Source: a virus. From it: a DNA stretch of 64,000 nucleotides. Shown one piece after another: positions 23,160 through 31,729 of the stretch. The stretch is from positions 31,338-95,337 of IMG/VR virus record IMGVR_UViG_3300035698_024877. The stretch is one strand, 5' to 3'. Positions within the stretch are counted from its first letter, which is position 1, and the number at the start of each line of letters is the position of its first letter. The position numbers were made by a program, and so were the translations under genes. The notes below the pieces were generated by a model. It did not search any database. It saw only the letters and a list, made by a program, of their open reading frames with translations, and was not told where the DNA came from.

Positions 23160-23378
23160 ATGAAGTATATTGGTGAAGTTCAGTTACAATTAAAGTGGGA
23201 TTGTGAATTTGTATGGAAACCTTTTTTCTTTAATGGAGTACCTTATCCCACATTAGTACACGGATTGAGTTGGGAAATTTATGGTATAGGGTGGCTATGG
23301 TTTTACTTAGCTATCTCTAGAGCATATAAAAATAATAAAGACAAACAAACATCTAAAATTTATGGATGTGAGGAGTAA
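23160..23378 (+). CDS. paralogous family D (WLWF) protein
   Basis: 72 aa, starts directly after the upstream stop. QLQLKWDCEFVWKPF, then IGWLWFYLAISRAY and a charged tail. Function unknown. Confidence 0.65.
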   Translation: MKYIGEVQLQLKWDCEFVWKPFFFNGVPYPTLVHGLSWEIYGIGWLWFYLAISRAYKNNKDKQTSKIYGCEE

Positions 23379-23380
23379 AA

Positions 23381-23554
23381 ATGACAACAATAAATAGGGC
23401 TATGCCCACAATGATACGAAGAGCTATTAGAAAAGGTTTGATTGTAATCGGGCCTGATGGCGATTGGTATGAACATGTAGAAGGCAGTACTTATTACAAT
23501 CATGCAACTGAAACTTATATAGACTACATAGGAGTTGAATTTAAAGCAGCATAG
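23381..23554 (+). CDS. hypothetical protein
   Basis: 57 aa, GAGGAG upstream. Basic start (MIRRAIRKGLIVI) and acidic/aromatic end. Unrecognised. Confidence 0.6.
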   Translation: MTTINRAMPTMIRRAIRKGLIVIGPDGDWYEHVEGSTYYNHATETYIDYIGVEFKAA

Positions 23555-23566
23555 TAGGAGAGGCTA

Positions 23567-23734
23567 ATGCTTAATATAGAAATAACAGTGCTTTGTGAGT
23601 GCGGAGAAGAACTGGATGGTGTAAGTGAAGTACGGGGACACAGACTTTTTATTATTGTGCAACATTGTATAAGCTGTGGGGAAAGGAATAAAGAGATAGG
23701 GTTCGAAGAGGGATATGATGCAAATGAGATGTAG
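23567..23734 (+). CDS. zinc-ribbon protein
   Basis: 55 aa. LCECGEEL and HCISCGER form a compact four-Cys ribbon. TAGGAGAGG upstream. Confidence 0.6.
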   Translation: MLNIEITVLCECGEELDGVSEVRGHRLFIIVQHCISCGERNKEIGFEEGYDANEM

Positions 23735-23787
23735 GGCTAGCTAAAAGAGAGATGGATATGAAAAGTTCAAATTTTAGAGGAGTAAAA

Positions 23788-24053
23788 ATGAAGGAAGTAA
23801 TTTATAAGTACCCACTTAAAGTTGAAGATGTCCAATCTTTAAACTTATCTGAGAAGTGCACACATTTATGTGTAGATGCTATAAATAACAAAATATTTTT
23901 TGGTGTAAAGAAGATCTAACTTCACGCACCAAAACATATAAAATTTATATGTATGGAACAGGAGAGAGACAGGAAGAAATTAAAGGAGATTATTTAGGAG
24001 CAGTTCAACTGTCTGGGGGTTTACAAGTTTACCATATATTTATATCTGATTAA
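23788..24053 (+). pseudogene. DUF7352-like phage protein broken at T6
   Basis: ATG 23788 (AGAGGAG upstream) opens MKEVIYKYPLKVEDVQSLNL, the typical start of a small protein common in phages. The frame stops at 23920, but one extra T in the TTTTTT run at 23897-23902 would read on as WCKEDLTSRTKTYKIYMYGT, with the expected GTG turn and a closing QVYHIF, to 24053. The repaired length (about 88 aa) suits the family. Confidence 0.65.
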
Positions 24054-24125
24054 GTCTATTATAGGCGGTTTATTTTTTGTTTATGCTGTTTGGCTTGAGT
24101 TTAATTTTAAATAAAGAGGTATGTA

Positions 24126-24482
24126 ATGGGAGTAAGCACTGACGGTATTTTATTCTATGGGATTCCATATGGTGAAGGTTACGACGATGGGCTTGAAGCT
24201 CCATGGTGGGATGGTTGTGGTGACGAAGAACAAAATCCTGAATTGCGTTGTGACGGCCCTGAAGAGTACTATGCTATAAAAATGGGTGTAATACCCCCGG
24301 TAGAAGAGTATTCAGAAGAGCTTTCTATTAGAGAAGAGTTTTCTAAATATTGGAAGGCACAGAGTGCTATATATGAAAAATCAGGTTGTGGTATTATTTA
24401 TTACTGCTCTGACCCATGTACTATGTTGGCGGAAACCATTTTATTGAGATTCAAAAAGACAAAGAAGATAACGTTTGGATAA
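24126..24482 (+). CDS. phage hypothetical (STDG family), 3' end replaced
   Basis: 118 aa. MGVSTDGILFYGI...EGYDDGLEAPW is the hallmark start of a family of phage proteins of unknown function; YYCSDPCTMLAE near residue 98 fits the family's later H/YCS motif. From about 24425 the same DNA is rtcB in another frame, so the last roughly 18 residues are probably not native. AAAGAGGT upstream. Confidence 0.6.
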   Translation: MGVSTDGILFYGIPYGEGYDDGLEAPWWDGCGDEEQNPELRCDGPEEYYAIKMGVIPPVEEYSEELSIREEFSKYWKAQSAIYEKSGCGIIYYCSDPCTMLAETILLRFKKTKKITFG

Positions 24483-25153
24483 TGTTGCATTCTGGTAGTA
24501 GAAATTTTGGGTATAAGATTGCAAATCGTTATAATAATATAGCAAAAGAATTAAATAAGAGATGGTTCTCACAAGTATTAAAGGAATGTGATTTGGCTTT
24601 TTTACCTTTAGATACAATAGCAGGTATTAATTATTTAGAGGCTATGAGATTTGCAGTAGACTTCGCACTTGCAAATAGAAGGCGTATGCTAAAAAGAATA
24701 GAAGAGATTCTATATAATGTTGATAAAATATCCCTCAATGAACCAATAAACATTGCTCACAATTATGCTGCTATGGAAAATCATTTTGGGAAGAATGTAA
24801 TGGTGCATAGAAAAGGAGCAACAAGAGCTCGTGAAGGAGAAGTGGGCATAATTCCAGGATCTCAAGGAACGGCCTCGTATATTGTAGAGGGGCTGGGAAA
24901 TAAGGAAAGTTTTATGTCTTGCTCTCATGGAGCTGGCAGGAAAATGGGGCGAAAGCAGGCAAAAAAAGAATTGGATTTAGCGGTAGAAAAAGGCAGATTA
25001 GACGATTTAGGTATTATTCATAGTGTACGAAGTATAGATAACTTAGATGAAGCTTCGGGGGCATACAAGGATATAGAGACTGTTATGGGAAACCAAAAAG
25101 ATTTAGTAAAGATAGTAACAAAATTAAAACCAATAGCTGTAATTAAGGGGTAA
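24416..25153 (+). pseudogene. rtcB: RtcB RNA ligase, N-terminal third deleted
   Basis: 245 aa matching the central and C-terminal RtcB fold: GGNHFIEIQ, MLHSGSRNFG, AHNYAAMENHF, and SCSHGAGRKMGR whose His171 corresponds to the guanylylated histidine, ending LKPIAVIKG. RtcB is a GTP- and Mn-dependent ligase joining 2',3'-cyclic phosphate or 3'-phosphate to 5'-OH RNA. The first roughly 190 residues, including the Asp/Cys metal ligands of the DVGCG region, are absent and the 72 bp before the upstream gene cannot hold them. The product is probably inactive. Confidence 0.75.
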
Positions 25154-25155
25154 AA

Positions 25156-25392
25156 ATGTTAAATGATATAGGCACCAATAAAAAAGAAATAACTTTTGAT
25201 GAGCTTGATGATGAAAGAAAAGCATATGCATCAGAAGCTTTACGATGCAAGCTAAAGCTTGTTTATGCTGGTGGGCATCATGTTGTCGGTTGTAATGGTA
25301 CACATCATTTTGTTTTTCGTGGGCATCGTGACAGATATGATGGTAGGTGTTGGTGTAAAAAACTAAAACCATTAGCTGCAATAAAAGGATGA
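25156..25392 (+). CDS. hypothetical protein ending in an RtcB-like tail
   Basis: 78 aa. The N-terminal 67 residues (ITFDELDDERKAYASEALRC, AGGHHVVGCNGTHHF) are unrelated to RtcB, but the last 10 (KLKPLAAIKG) repeat the C-terminus of the upstream RtcB (KLKPIAVIKG), with matching DNA. It looks like a recombinant junction. Confidence 0.55.
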   Translation: MLNDIGTNKKEITFDELDDERKAYASEALRCKLKLVYAGGHHVVGCNGTHHFVFRGHRDRYDGRCWCKKLKPLAAIKG

Positions 25393-25430
25393 TGTAATGA
25401 ATATGTTTGATCGATATTTAAGAGGGAAAT

Positions 25431-25529
25431 ATGGATAAAAGATTTAGGTGCTCAGTTTGCGGATACATCTCTTATTTTAGACAAGATGATTGTTCGAGGT
25501 GTGGTAGTAGAGCTATGAAGGAAATTTAA
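25431..25529 (+). CDS. 32-aa zinc ribbon (rubredoxin-like)
   Basis: FRCSVCGYISYFRQDDCSRC is a complete CxxC...CxxC ribbon in a minimal protein. AGAGGGAAAT is placed directly before ATG 25431. Confidence 0.6.
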   Translation: MDKRFRCSVCGYISYFRQDDCSRCGSRAMKEI

Positions 25530-25553
25530 AATGAAAATAAATGGGGAAAAGAA

Positions 25554-25790
25554 ATGATGAATAAGCCTATCATGAAGGGTGTTTCTGTAAATATACGATC
25601 TATTATAGTCGAAACTATAAATGGGAAAGTTGAAGAATATTTTAATATAATTATCTATGGCTATGTGTGCGAACAGTTAATTTATAGTATTCAGTGTTAT
25701 GATTCTGATGGCATGAGAATGCGTATTAACTATTCGGTAGCAAACATCGTTTCTGCTAGAATAATGTATTATGGGAATGAGCAAAGTTAA
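25554..25790 (+). CDS. hypothetical beta-rich protein
   Basis: 78 aa, GGGGAAAAG upstream of tandem ATGs (25554, 25557). Strand-rich (GVSVNIRSIIVETING). Unrecognised. Confidence 0.6.
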   Translation: MMNKPIMKGVSVNIRSIIVETINGKVEEYFNIIIYGYVCEQLIYSIQCYDSDGMRMRINYSVANIVSARIMYYGNEQS

Positions 25791-25843
25791 ATAAAAAAAC
25801 GATATTGTAGTATAGCTATTAAATTAGCTAAGGGGTAAAAATT

Positions 25844-26104
25844 ATGAAACGATTAATTTCTTATAATGTTTATGAAACATATCATTATGGTGATTATTAT
25901 GAGTATAGCAAAGCTAGCATTATTGGTTCTTTTCCCAATATAAAAGATGCAATACTGTTTAGAAAGAAGAAAGAAGAAGAAAGGAATGTGTCGTGGAGAA
26001 GCGAAAGAAAAGCAACTAATTATTCTATTTTGTCTTCAAATATAGAGATGAAATTAAAAACTATAGATAGTGATTTTTCTAAAATAGAAGAAAGTGGGGA
26101 ATGA
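25844..26104 (+). CDS. hypothetical protein
   Basis: 86 aa. Tyr-rich start (SYNVYETYHYGDYYEYSKAS), a basic/acidic helix (FRKKKEEERN) and acidic tail. AAGGGGT upstream. Confidence 0.6.
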   Translation: MKRLISYNVYETYHYGDYYEYSKASIIGSFPNIKDAILFRKKKEEERNVSWRSERKATNYSILSSNIEMKLKTIDSDFSKIEESGE

Positions 26105-26116
26105 AAGGAGGTCGAA

Positions 26117-26428
26117 GTGTCTCTGTATACAGTATTTAGTCCAGAATTTGAAGTCGCTTGTGACTGTGTTGGGGGTTATTGCCGATATGAACAAGAAAGC
26201 TGGGTGGTGTATGTTGAAGCAGAAAATAGAAACATAGCAAAAGCTAAAGCTTTAAAGGAATTTAGAAGGCAGGGGTTTGATTTTGATACAGCAGAAAACC
26301 CATTTTCTGGTATGGAAATAAAATCAATAGATGATTGGACAGAGGAAGCTAAATTACGGATAAGAAATGGCCCCACAGAACCATGTAGTGATTATATAAA
26401 TTATTGGAAAAATTATTATATAAAGTAA
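26117..26428 (+). CDS. hypothetical protein, GTG start
   Basis: 103 aa. AAAGGAGGTC places the start at GTG 26117. CDCVGGYCRYEQESW then AKAKALKEFRRQGFDFD, a strand-helix layout. Four Cys may bind metal. Ends at a promoter-like element. Confidence 0.65.
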   Translation: MSLYTVFSPEFEVACDCVGGYCRYEQESWVVYVEAENRNIAKAKALKEFRRQGFDFDTAENPFSGMEIKSIDDWTEEAKLRIRNGPTEPCSDYINYWKNYYIK

Positions 26429-26450
26429 ATTTTAAAATATAATAGTAGTA
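26429..26450 (+). promoter_or_regulatory. repeated phage promoter-like element
   Basis: ATTTTAAAATATAATAGTAG-TA, a variant downstream of the core shared with the copy at 34926. Starts one base after the upstream stop. Confidence 0.65.
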
Positions 26451-26496
26451 TAGGTATAGTAAATTGAAAGTTAGTTATAATTAAGGGAGTAATAAG

Positions 26497-26706
26497 ATGA
26501 GCAAAAAAGTAGCGCTACTTGAAAATAATTTAGGAAAGCTTTCTGAAAATATGGGTGGGCTTATTGATAGTGTAACAGAACTTACTACACTTATTACAGA
26601 ACTTGCTACTCAAGTTAAAGAAATTGCTACTCAAGTTAAAGATATTACTAATAGAGTTGAAGAGCTAGAAAGAACTACAATGAAGGACGTAATTGATATA
26701 AATTGA
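26497..26706 (+). CDS. coiled-coil protein
   Basis: 69 aa. Almost pure heptad repeat: tandem ATQVKEIATQVKDITNRVEE. Direct repeats in the DNA (ACTCAAGTTAAAGA twice) underlie it. Likely forms an oligomeric coil; similar short coils occur in spanin- or tail-associated phage proteins, but nothing fixes its role. Confidence 0.65.
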   Translation: MSKKVALLENNLGKLSENMGGLIDSVTELTTLITELATQVKEIATQVKDITNRVEELERTTMKDVIDIN

Positions 26707-26738
26707 AAGTGAGTTGTTTTTAAATTTTAAAGAGGTGT

Positions 26739-28670
26739 ATGATGAGTTTCTTTTTTCAGGCAATTTTGTTTGGTGTGTTTTGTGGTATTAACCCTGCTTT
26801 TAGTCAACTTAAGCATAATCTAGCAGGTTATCTTGTAGGTTGGTTGTGGAGGGCAATTGTAATTTTTATTATAGCTTGGCTTTCATTGTTTCTTATTATG
26901 CCGTATTATGCTGGGCCTTTTATGGGGCTTACAGGTTTAATCTTGATTTTTGCTGGATTAAATATGGCAGTTTCAGTTATTATTTCATTGGAAAGTGGGG
27001 CTGAAGAAGATATTCCTTATGGGATTGTCGTCTATATTTTGTTTTTACTGCTTGCTATTGGCACGGCTTTTTATGGTGCAGAAATATTTAACGCTGAAGA
27101 GTATAGAGATCTTATTGGTAAAGTAGAAGTCAAAGAGTTTAAAGAAGATGTAAGACCAGTAGATGTTAAACACATCCGAGAAGTTTCTAAAGAGCAAGCA
27201 GAGGTTCTTGGTGGACGTGTTTTGGGTGAGGTGGAAGGAGCAATAGGAAGTAGATACGCTCCAGGAGAATACCATGTTCAAAGAATTAATGGAGAACTTT
27301 ATTGGGTTGCTCCTTTAGAATATCAGGGATTTTTTAAATGGCTAAATTATGAGTATACAATAGGGTATATTGAAGTATCAGCAGAAAGTAACTCAAGAAA
27401 GCCAGAATTTGTAACTAAAGATAAAGATGGCAACCCTTACAAGTTTAGATTTCTTGAATCAGGTTTTTTTGGGGATAATTTAAAAAGACACATTTATACT
27501 CATGGATATATGGATGTGGCGCTTACGGAGTTTACTCTTGAGATTGATGATCAATTAAAACCGTGGCATGTTGTCTCTATTGTAGAGCCTTCTATTACTT
27601 ACTGGGGATGGATCGTTAAAGGTGTTGTAATAGTAGACCCCCAAACTGGAGAAATAACTGAATATAAAATTGGAGAAATACCAGAATGGGTGGACAGAGT
27701 TTTTCCTGAAAAAATTGTGGAAAAACGAATTAGTGATTGGGGAGCTTATGTTCATGGGTTTTGGAATTCAATATTCAAGGAAGAAGATGTAATTAAACCA
27801 GTTACTTTAAGTGAGATAGTAGCTAGTAGCGATGGTGGGACATATGAACGTAGCGTATCGTCAGATGTTTTTCTTACTTGGAGTAGCAATGACAAACCAT
27901 GTTGGTTTGTTGGTTTAACCTCATCGAAGAATACAGATCAATCTATGGTTGGTTTTATTATGATTAATTCAAGAACAGGAAAAGCTACTAAGTATACAAC
28001 AAGCGGTGTTAGTGAAGATGGGGCTGTTGATTCTGTTGTTAGCGCTCTTGGAGCAGAGGCAGCACGATGGAAACCAGTGCAACCAATTCTATATAGTGTT
28101 TATGGAAAGCCAACATGGATTATGCCTATTATTGATATTGATAAATGCCTATTTCAAGAAATTGCTTTTGTAGATGTCAGCAATTCTAAAGTTGTTAGAG
28201 GAAAGACTAAAAAAGAAACACTTAGATTATATAGTGATTTAATCACGGCAGGAGGAAAAGAAGAAGTTCCTGGAATGGAAAATATGCTTAAATCTATAAC
28301 AGGAATTGTAGAAAGATTTGCTCTTGTCCATAATGGGATGTATTATTTTACGCTCTTTTCAGTAAAAGATAAGATATTTTCTGGAGATTGGAAAGTATCT
28401 GACGAACTTCCATTAACAAATAAAAGAGACAAAGTAAGAGTTAAGTACCTTGACACTGACGAAGGGGTTGTGCAGATTAGGAGTTTTGATAACCTGCATA
28501 TAGCTATAACTAAATCTCCTGTATCAATAGAATTTGAAGAGCAAAGAGATAAAACTAAAAAAAGGATTAAAGCTTCTGGAGATTTAGACGATATTAGAGA
28601 AACGATTAACAAAATGACTCCTGAAGAACTTGAGAAATTAAAAAAAGGGATTAAAACTTTTGAAAAATAA
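26739..28670 (+). CDS. large multi-pass membrane protein with soluble C-terminal domain
   Basis: 643 aa, the longest product here. Four hydrophobic helices occupy about residues 5-110 (including LWRAIVIFIIAWLSLFLI and IVVYILFLLLAIGTAFYG). The remaining 530 residues form a soluble domain with repeated sequence features: VLGEVEGAIGSRY, GELYWVAPLEYQGFFKWLN, VVIVDPQTGEITEY and NSRTGKATKY. I recall similar proteins in other large phages without a function. AAGAGGT upstream. Possibly acts at the cell envelope. Confidence 0.65.
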   Translation: MMSFFFQAILFGVFCGINPAFSQLKHNLAGYLVGWLWRAIVIFIIAWLSLFLIMPYYAGPFMGLTGLILIFAGLNMAVSVIISLESGAEEDIPYGIVVYILFLLLAIGTAFYGAEIFNAEEYRDLIGKVEVKEFKEDVRPVDVKHIREVSKEQAEVLGGRVLGEVEGAIGSRYAPGEYHVQRINGELYWVAPLEYQGFFKWLNYEYTIGYIEVSAESNSRKPEFVTKDKDGNPYKFRFLESGFFGDNLKRHIYTHGYMDVALTEFTLEIDDQLKPWHVVSIVEPSITYWGWIVKGVVIVDPQTGEITEYKIGEIPEWVDRVFPEKIVEKRISDWGAYVHGFWNSIFKEEDVIKPVTLSEIVASSDGGTYERSVSSDVFLTWSSNDKPCWFVGLTSSKNTDQSMVGFIMINSRTGKATKYTTSGVSEDGAVDSVVSALGAEAARWKPVQPILYSVYGKPTWIMPIIDIDKCLFQEIAFVDVSNSKVVRGKTKKETLRLYSDLITAGGKEEVPGMENMLKSITGIVERFALVHNGMYYFTLFSVKDKIFSGDWKVSDELPLTNKRDKVRVKYLDTDEGVVQIRSFDNLHIAITKSPVSIEFEEQRDKTKKRIKASGDLDDIRETINKMTPEELEKLKKGIKTFEK

Positions 28671-28708
28671 TCTTATATCAAGACTTGATGAAAATGAGTT
28701 GGAAAAAG

Positions 28709-29005
28709 ATGGGTAATGTAATAGATTTAGATGAAAAGAGAAGAGAAAGAGATCCCCATGTAGCAGGATTAGCTTTTTGTATTAGTTGTGAGTATGAGTG
28801 GACAGCCGTTGCTCCACAAGATGTTGTTTGGTTAGAATGTCCAAATTGTAAAGTTATTAAGGGACTATTTAAGCATCATCATGGTCCAAATGACGATGAG
28901 TATCTATATGTGTGTTCTTGTGAAAATACGTTATTTATTATAACACCATATCATTTTCTTTGCCCAAATTGTGGCATTAGAAAACCAAGAGAAGATATAG
29001 CTTAA
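28709..29005 (+). CDS. conserved phage zinc-ribbon protein
   Basis: 98 aa from ATG 28709. NVIDLDEKRRERDPHVAG, CISCEYEWTAVAP, LECPNCKVIKG, CSCENTLF and LCPNCGIRKP give three knuckles in the arrangement of a widespread small phage protein of unknown function. Confidence 0.7.
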   Translation: MGNVIDLDEKRRERDPHVAGLAFCISCEYEWTAVAPQDVVWLECPNCKVIKGLFKHHHGPNDDEYLYVCSCENTLFIITPYHFLCPNCGIRKPREDIA

Positions 29006-29015
29006 GAGGGAAACA

Positions 29016-29102
29016 ATGGCTAAAAATCATGGCACTATTGAATTATTAAAAGTCGCAAAGGAAATGACAGTAGCAGAAAAAATTGAACAAGAGGAGAAAT
29101 GA
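29016..29102 (+). CDS. 28-aa acidic peptide
   Basis: MAKNHGTIELLKVAKEMT..., AAGAGGG upstream. Helical. Ends 8 bp before a structured RNA candidate. Confidence 0.45.
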   Translation: MAKNHGTIELLKVAKEMTVAEKIEQEEK

Positions 29103-29110
29103 TTAAATTA

Positions 29111-29187
29111 GCCCCATTGCAATGATGCAAACTACCCATCACTCACGAGGATTTCGCTCCGGCGAATAGTAGGGTGGGTAGTGGGGC
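29111..29187 (+). ncRNA. GC-rich structured RNA candidate
   Basis: GCCCCA (29111) pairs with TGGGGC (29182-29187), CTACCCA (29131-29137) with TGGGTAG, TTGCA with TGCAA inside the first, and TTCGC-TCCG-GCGAA at the apex. Together these form a 77-nt branched fold, far more GC-rich than its surroundings. The remaining 110 bp to 29300 show nothing else clear. Not a tRNA: no T loop. Confidence 0.6.
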
Positions 29188-29299
29188 ATTATATGGAAAT
29201 AACACAAAATAATTAACTCTTTGCTACCAGAAGAGATTGCTAAAGAGTGGTATGGAAAATAGTTTTAAAAATGTTAGAAAAATTAAAGGTGGATATTAA

Positions 29300-29722
29300 A
29301 TGACTCTTGATGTTACTATAGGTAAAATAGAAATATTTCGAGAATATAAAGAAGACGATGATTATGAAAAGTATGATAGATATTTGGTTGTCAATACTAT
29401 AGTAGTAGAATGTCCAGATCTTGATTATGATTTATGCAGTTCAAATCATACAATGTGGCCAAGGAAGTCTTGGAGATCTGGAAACACCTCATTTTTTATT
29501 GGTTTTTTTGAAAGCTACTTGCCTGAAACATATCAAAGGTTTGTATATAAAGATAAATGGGAATCAGTTTCAGTTGCTTTTTTACAGCCAGTTATTGAGG
29601 AGATAAAGGCATTAAAAATACCACTTCCACCTATTCAGGCAGATAGAATGAAGTGGTTTAAATTTTGGTGCGAAAGAGCTGTAGATTTATATGGAGAAAA
29701 TGCTGGAATAATGTTTTGTTAA
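29300..29722 (+). CDS. hypothetical protein
   Basis: 140 aa, AAAGGTGG upstream. Acidic/Tyr-rich start (REYKEDDDYEKYDRY), aromatic centre. Unrecognised. Confidence 0.6.
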   Translation: MTLDVTIGKIEIFREYKEDDDYEKYDRYLVVNTIVVECPDLDYDLCSSNHTMWPRKSWRSGNTSFFIGFFESYLPETYQRFVYKDKWESVSVAFLQPVIEEIKALKIPLPPIQADRMKWFKFWCERAVDLYGENAGIMFC

Positions 29723-29749
29723 ATAAAGAAGGATATTACATAGAAAAAT

Positions 29750-30043
29750 ATGATAAAGACTAAATTAATTGTTCTTTTATTAAAAATAATTACTTTTTTA
29801 AATAAAAAGCAGAGCAATGCTTTTTTATCTGTGTTTACTGTAGATAATAAAAAAGGCTCTTTTATATGCTCAGTTGTTGGTAAACGGTCTGATATTGCTA
29901 ATATGCTTTGTCAACTTTTACAAATGGAACCAGATCTAATAGATGCAATTGTTCAACATGGGCAAGCGTCTAGCTTTGATAAAGAAACGTTTAAGAATCT
30001 TTTAAATAATCTACACACTTTTGAGCAAAAATATTTAATGTAA
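29750..30043 (+). CDS. hypothetical protein with hydrophobic N-terminus
   Basis: 97 aa. The first 17 residues are hydrophobic (TKLIVLLLKIITFL) and may be a membrane or signal segment. The rest is soluble and helical (MLCQLLQMEPDLIDAIVQHG). Ribosome binding site weak. Confidence 0.55.
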   Translation: MIKTKLIVLLLKIITFLNKKQSNAFLSVFTVDNKKGSFICSVVGKRSDIANMLCQLLQMEPDLIDAIVQHGQASSFDKETFKNLLNNLHTFEQKYLM

Positions 30044-30060
30044 TAATATTTCTAAGATTA

Positions 30061-30083
30061 AATTTTTAAAATATAATAAAGTA
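30061..30083 (+). promoter_or_regulatory. repeated phage promoter-like element
   Basis: AATTTTTAAAATATAATAAA-GTA between genes, 14 bp before ATG 30097. Confidence 0.7.
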
Positions 30084-30096
30084 TAAAGGATATAAT

Positions 30097-30294
30097 ATGA
30101 AAAGTGAAGTTGAGAAAAATCAAATAGCCACAAGAGCAAGAATAAGCCCTAAACTATTTAAAGAATGGGAGGCAGCAAGTGGTGAAGGACAGATTTTACG
30201 AGATTATGTTTTGCTAATGCTTGAATTGCAATATACTGATAACGAGCTTAGAGATGTTATAAGTCAATACATTAAAGGTATGAGGAGGAATTAA
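30097..30294 (+). CDS. small helical protein, possible DNA-binding
   Basis: 65 aa. ATRARISPKLFKEWEAASG then two helices (ILRDYVLLMLELQYTDNELR) and a basic end (KGMRRN). The size and pattern resemble ribbon-helix-helix-like regulators but no certain motif is present. Confidence 0.5.
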   Translation: MKSEVEKNQIATRARISPKLFKEWEAASGEGQILRDYVLLMLELQYTDNELRDVISQYIKGMRRN

Positions 30295-30344
30295 GATTGC
30301 GTACAAGAGAAAAATACTGTATGTATTTTAGATGAGAAAATAAA

Positions 30345-30524
30345 ATGGAATTGGAATTTATTTTTTTTATGTTTTTGATTATTTTAGCTGCATCTGATTC
30401 AATGATATTAGCTGTAGTTACAAATTCAAGTTTTAAATTTGTAACAGCATTACTAATTAAATTGGTAATATATGCTTTTTGTTTACTTTTTACTTTACTT
30501 TATGCAATTAATATGCTATATTAA
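30345..30524 (+). CDS. two-pass membrane protein
   Basis: 59 aa, almost wholly hydrophobic (LEFIFFMFLIILAASDSM, LIKLVIYAFCLLFTLLYAI). Weak ribosome binding site. Confidence 0.5.
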   Translation: MELEFIFFMFLIILAASDSMILAVVTNSSFKFVTALLIKLVIYAFCLLFTLLYAINMLY

Positions 30525-30548
30525 TTTAACATTTAAAAGGGGTACGTG

Positions 30549-30734
30549 ATGCTATCAAAGTATGATATTATGAGAGATTGGTTTTATTCAGAAATAAATA
30601 AAACAGAAGCTGAACAGAAAGAACATGCACCAACATTAGAAACTCAGGCAAATCGTTATTATGAAGGTTTTATAGATGGACTTAAAACTTCTAGAGAAAA
30701 ATATATTGATACTCATAGAAAGAAAGTAAAATGA
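30549..30734 (+). CDS. hypothetical helical protein
   Basis: 61 aa, AAAAGGGG upstream. LETQANRYYEGFIDGLKTSR suggests a single long helix. ATGA overlap with the next gene. Confidence 0.6.
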   Translation: MLSKYDIMRDWFYSEINKTEAEQKEHAPTLETQANRYYEGFIDGLKTSREKYIDTHRKKVK

Positions 30735-30994
30735 AGCATATTAAATTTAAAGAATGTAACATAATATTTGGCAAAGATCAATCAGAATATTTGCCTTTAT
30801 TTGCACATAAGGCAGCAGATGGAGAAGTAACTTCTTGTTGGAAATTATCTTTTTTGGAAAGATTAAAGATATTGTTTTTTGGTCGTGTGTATGTAAAGGT
30901 TTTGACATTTAATACGGTGCTACAACCAATTAAAATATCAGTTAATAAGTTAGTTAAAAAGCGAAAGCGCTATACTAAAGAATGGTGGAATTAA
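30731..30994 (+). CDS. hypothetical basic protein
   Basis: 87 aa, basic C-terminus (KLVKKRKRYTKEWWN). Unrecognised. Confidence 0.55.
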   Translation: MKHIKFKECNIIFGKDQSEYLPLFAHKAADGEVTSCWKLSFLERLKILFFGRVYVKVLTFNTVLQPIKISVNKLVKKRKRYTKEWWN

Positions 30995-31303
30995 ATGAAA
31001 ATTAAAAAACTTACTTTATACTTTTCTGGTATAGAAAATTATTACAAGAGAAAAGATATTGAAAAATGTTTAGAAGGTTTAGAGTACAATACAGAAGTAT
31101 GGGTAACAATAGAAGCTAGCAAACGCAAACCTTCATGGTATTGTTCTAGAGCGTATATTACCCCTACTTTAGTTGTTAGGTGGTTTGGACTTATTGTGTG
31201 GGTTTATGAAGGGAAATATGATGTTTGGTTATATGGGCATAAAAAGAAAAAGAGAAATAAAGCTTGGAATAAAGCAAAAAAACTTTTTATAACAAGGAAA
31301 TAA
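30995..31303 (+). CDS. hypothetical protein
   Basis: 102 aa. Beta strands then a basic C-terminus (HKKKKRNKAWNKAKK). Starts directly after the previous stop. Confidence 0.55.
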   Translation: MKIKKLTLYFSGIENYYKRKDIEKCLEGLEYNTEVWVTIEASKRKPSWYCSRAYITPTLVVRWFGLIVWVYEGKYDVWLYGHKKKKRNKAWNKAKKLFITRK

Positions 31304-31304
31304 A

Positions 31305-31649
31305 ATGAGTTGGAGTATTTATTTAGAAAGGAAAAAAGGATTAAGAAGAAAAAAGTATGTTATTTGTAATGTTCCTCGCTTTTGTGAAGGTGGAACATAT
31401 TGTCTTGGTGGGGAAGAAGTAGCTAATCTTAACGTTACTTATAATTACGGTGAGTTTTTTTCTTTTGGTGATCTCCATAATAAAAAAGCTAAACACACTA
31501 TTAAAATTCTTCAAAAGGTAGTAAAAGAACTTGGAACTAATACAGACAAAGATTATTGGGCAAGGACTCCAGGTAATGTTGGGCATGCTTGTAATATTCT
31601 TTTAAATTGGGCAAAACAACATCCAAAAGCTGTTTGGAGAGTTTCTTGA
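31305..31649 (+). CDS. hypothetical protein, conserved-looking
   Basis: 114 aa. SWSIYLE at the start, NVTYNYGEFF, an HTIKILQKVVKELGT helix, TPGNVGHACNILLNWAKQHP. This layout is familiar from small phage proteins of unknown role. AAGGAAA upstream. Confidence 0.6.
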   Translation: MSWSIYLERKKGLRRKKYVICNVPRFCEGGTYCLGGEEVANLNVTYNYGEFFSFGDLHNKKAKHTIKILQKVVKELGTNTDKDYWARTPGNVGHACNILLNWAKQHPKAVWRVS

Positions 31650-31729
31650 AAATAAAGCACACATGTGTTATGAAAAAGACTGTTGATAAAGAGACACAGA
31701 AAAATAATTATTATAGTGAGCATTAAATA

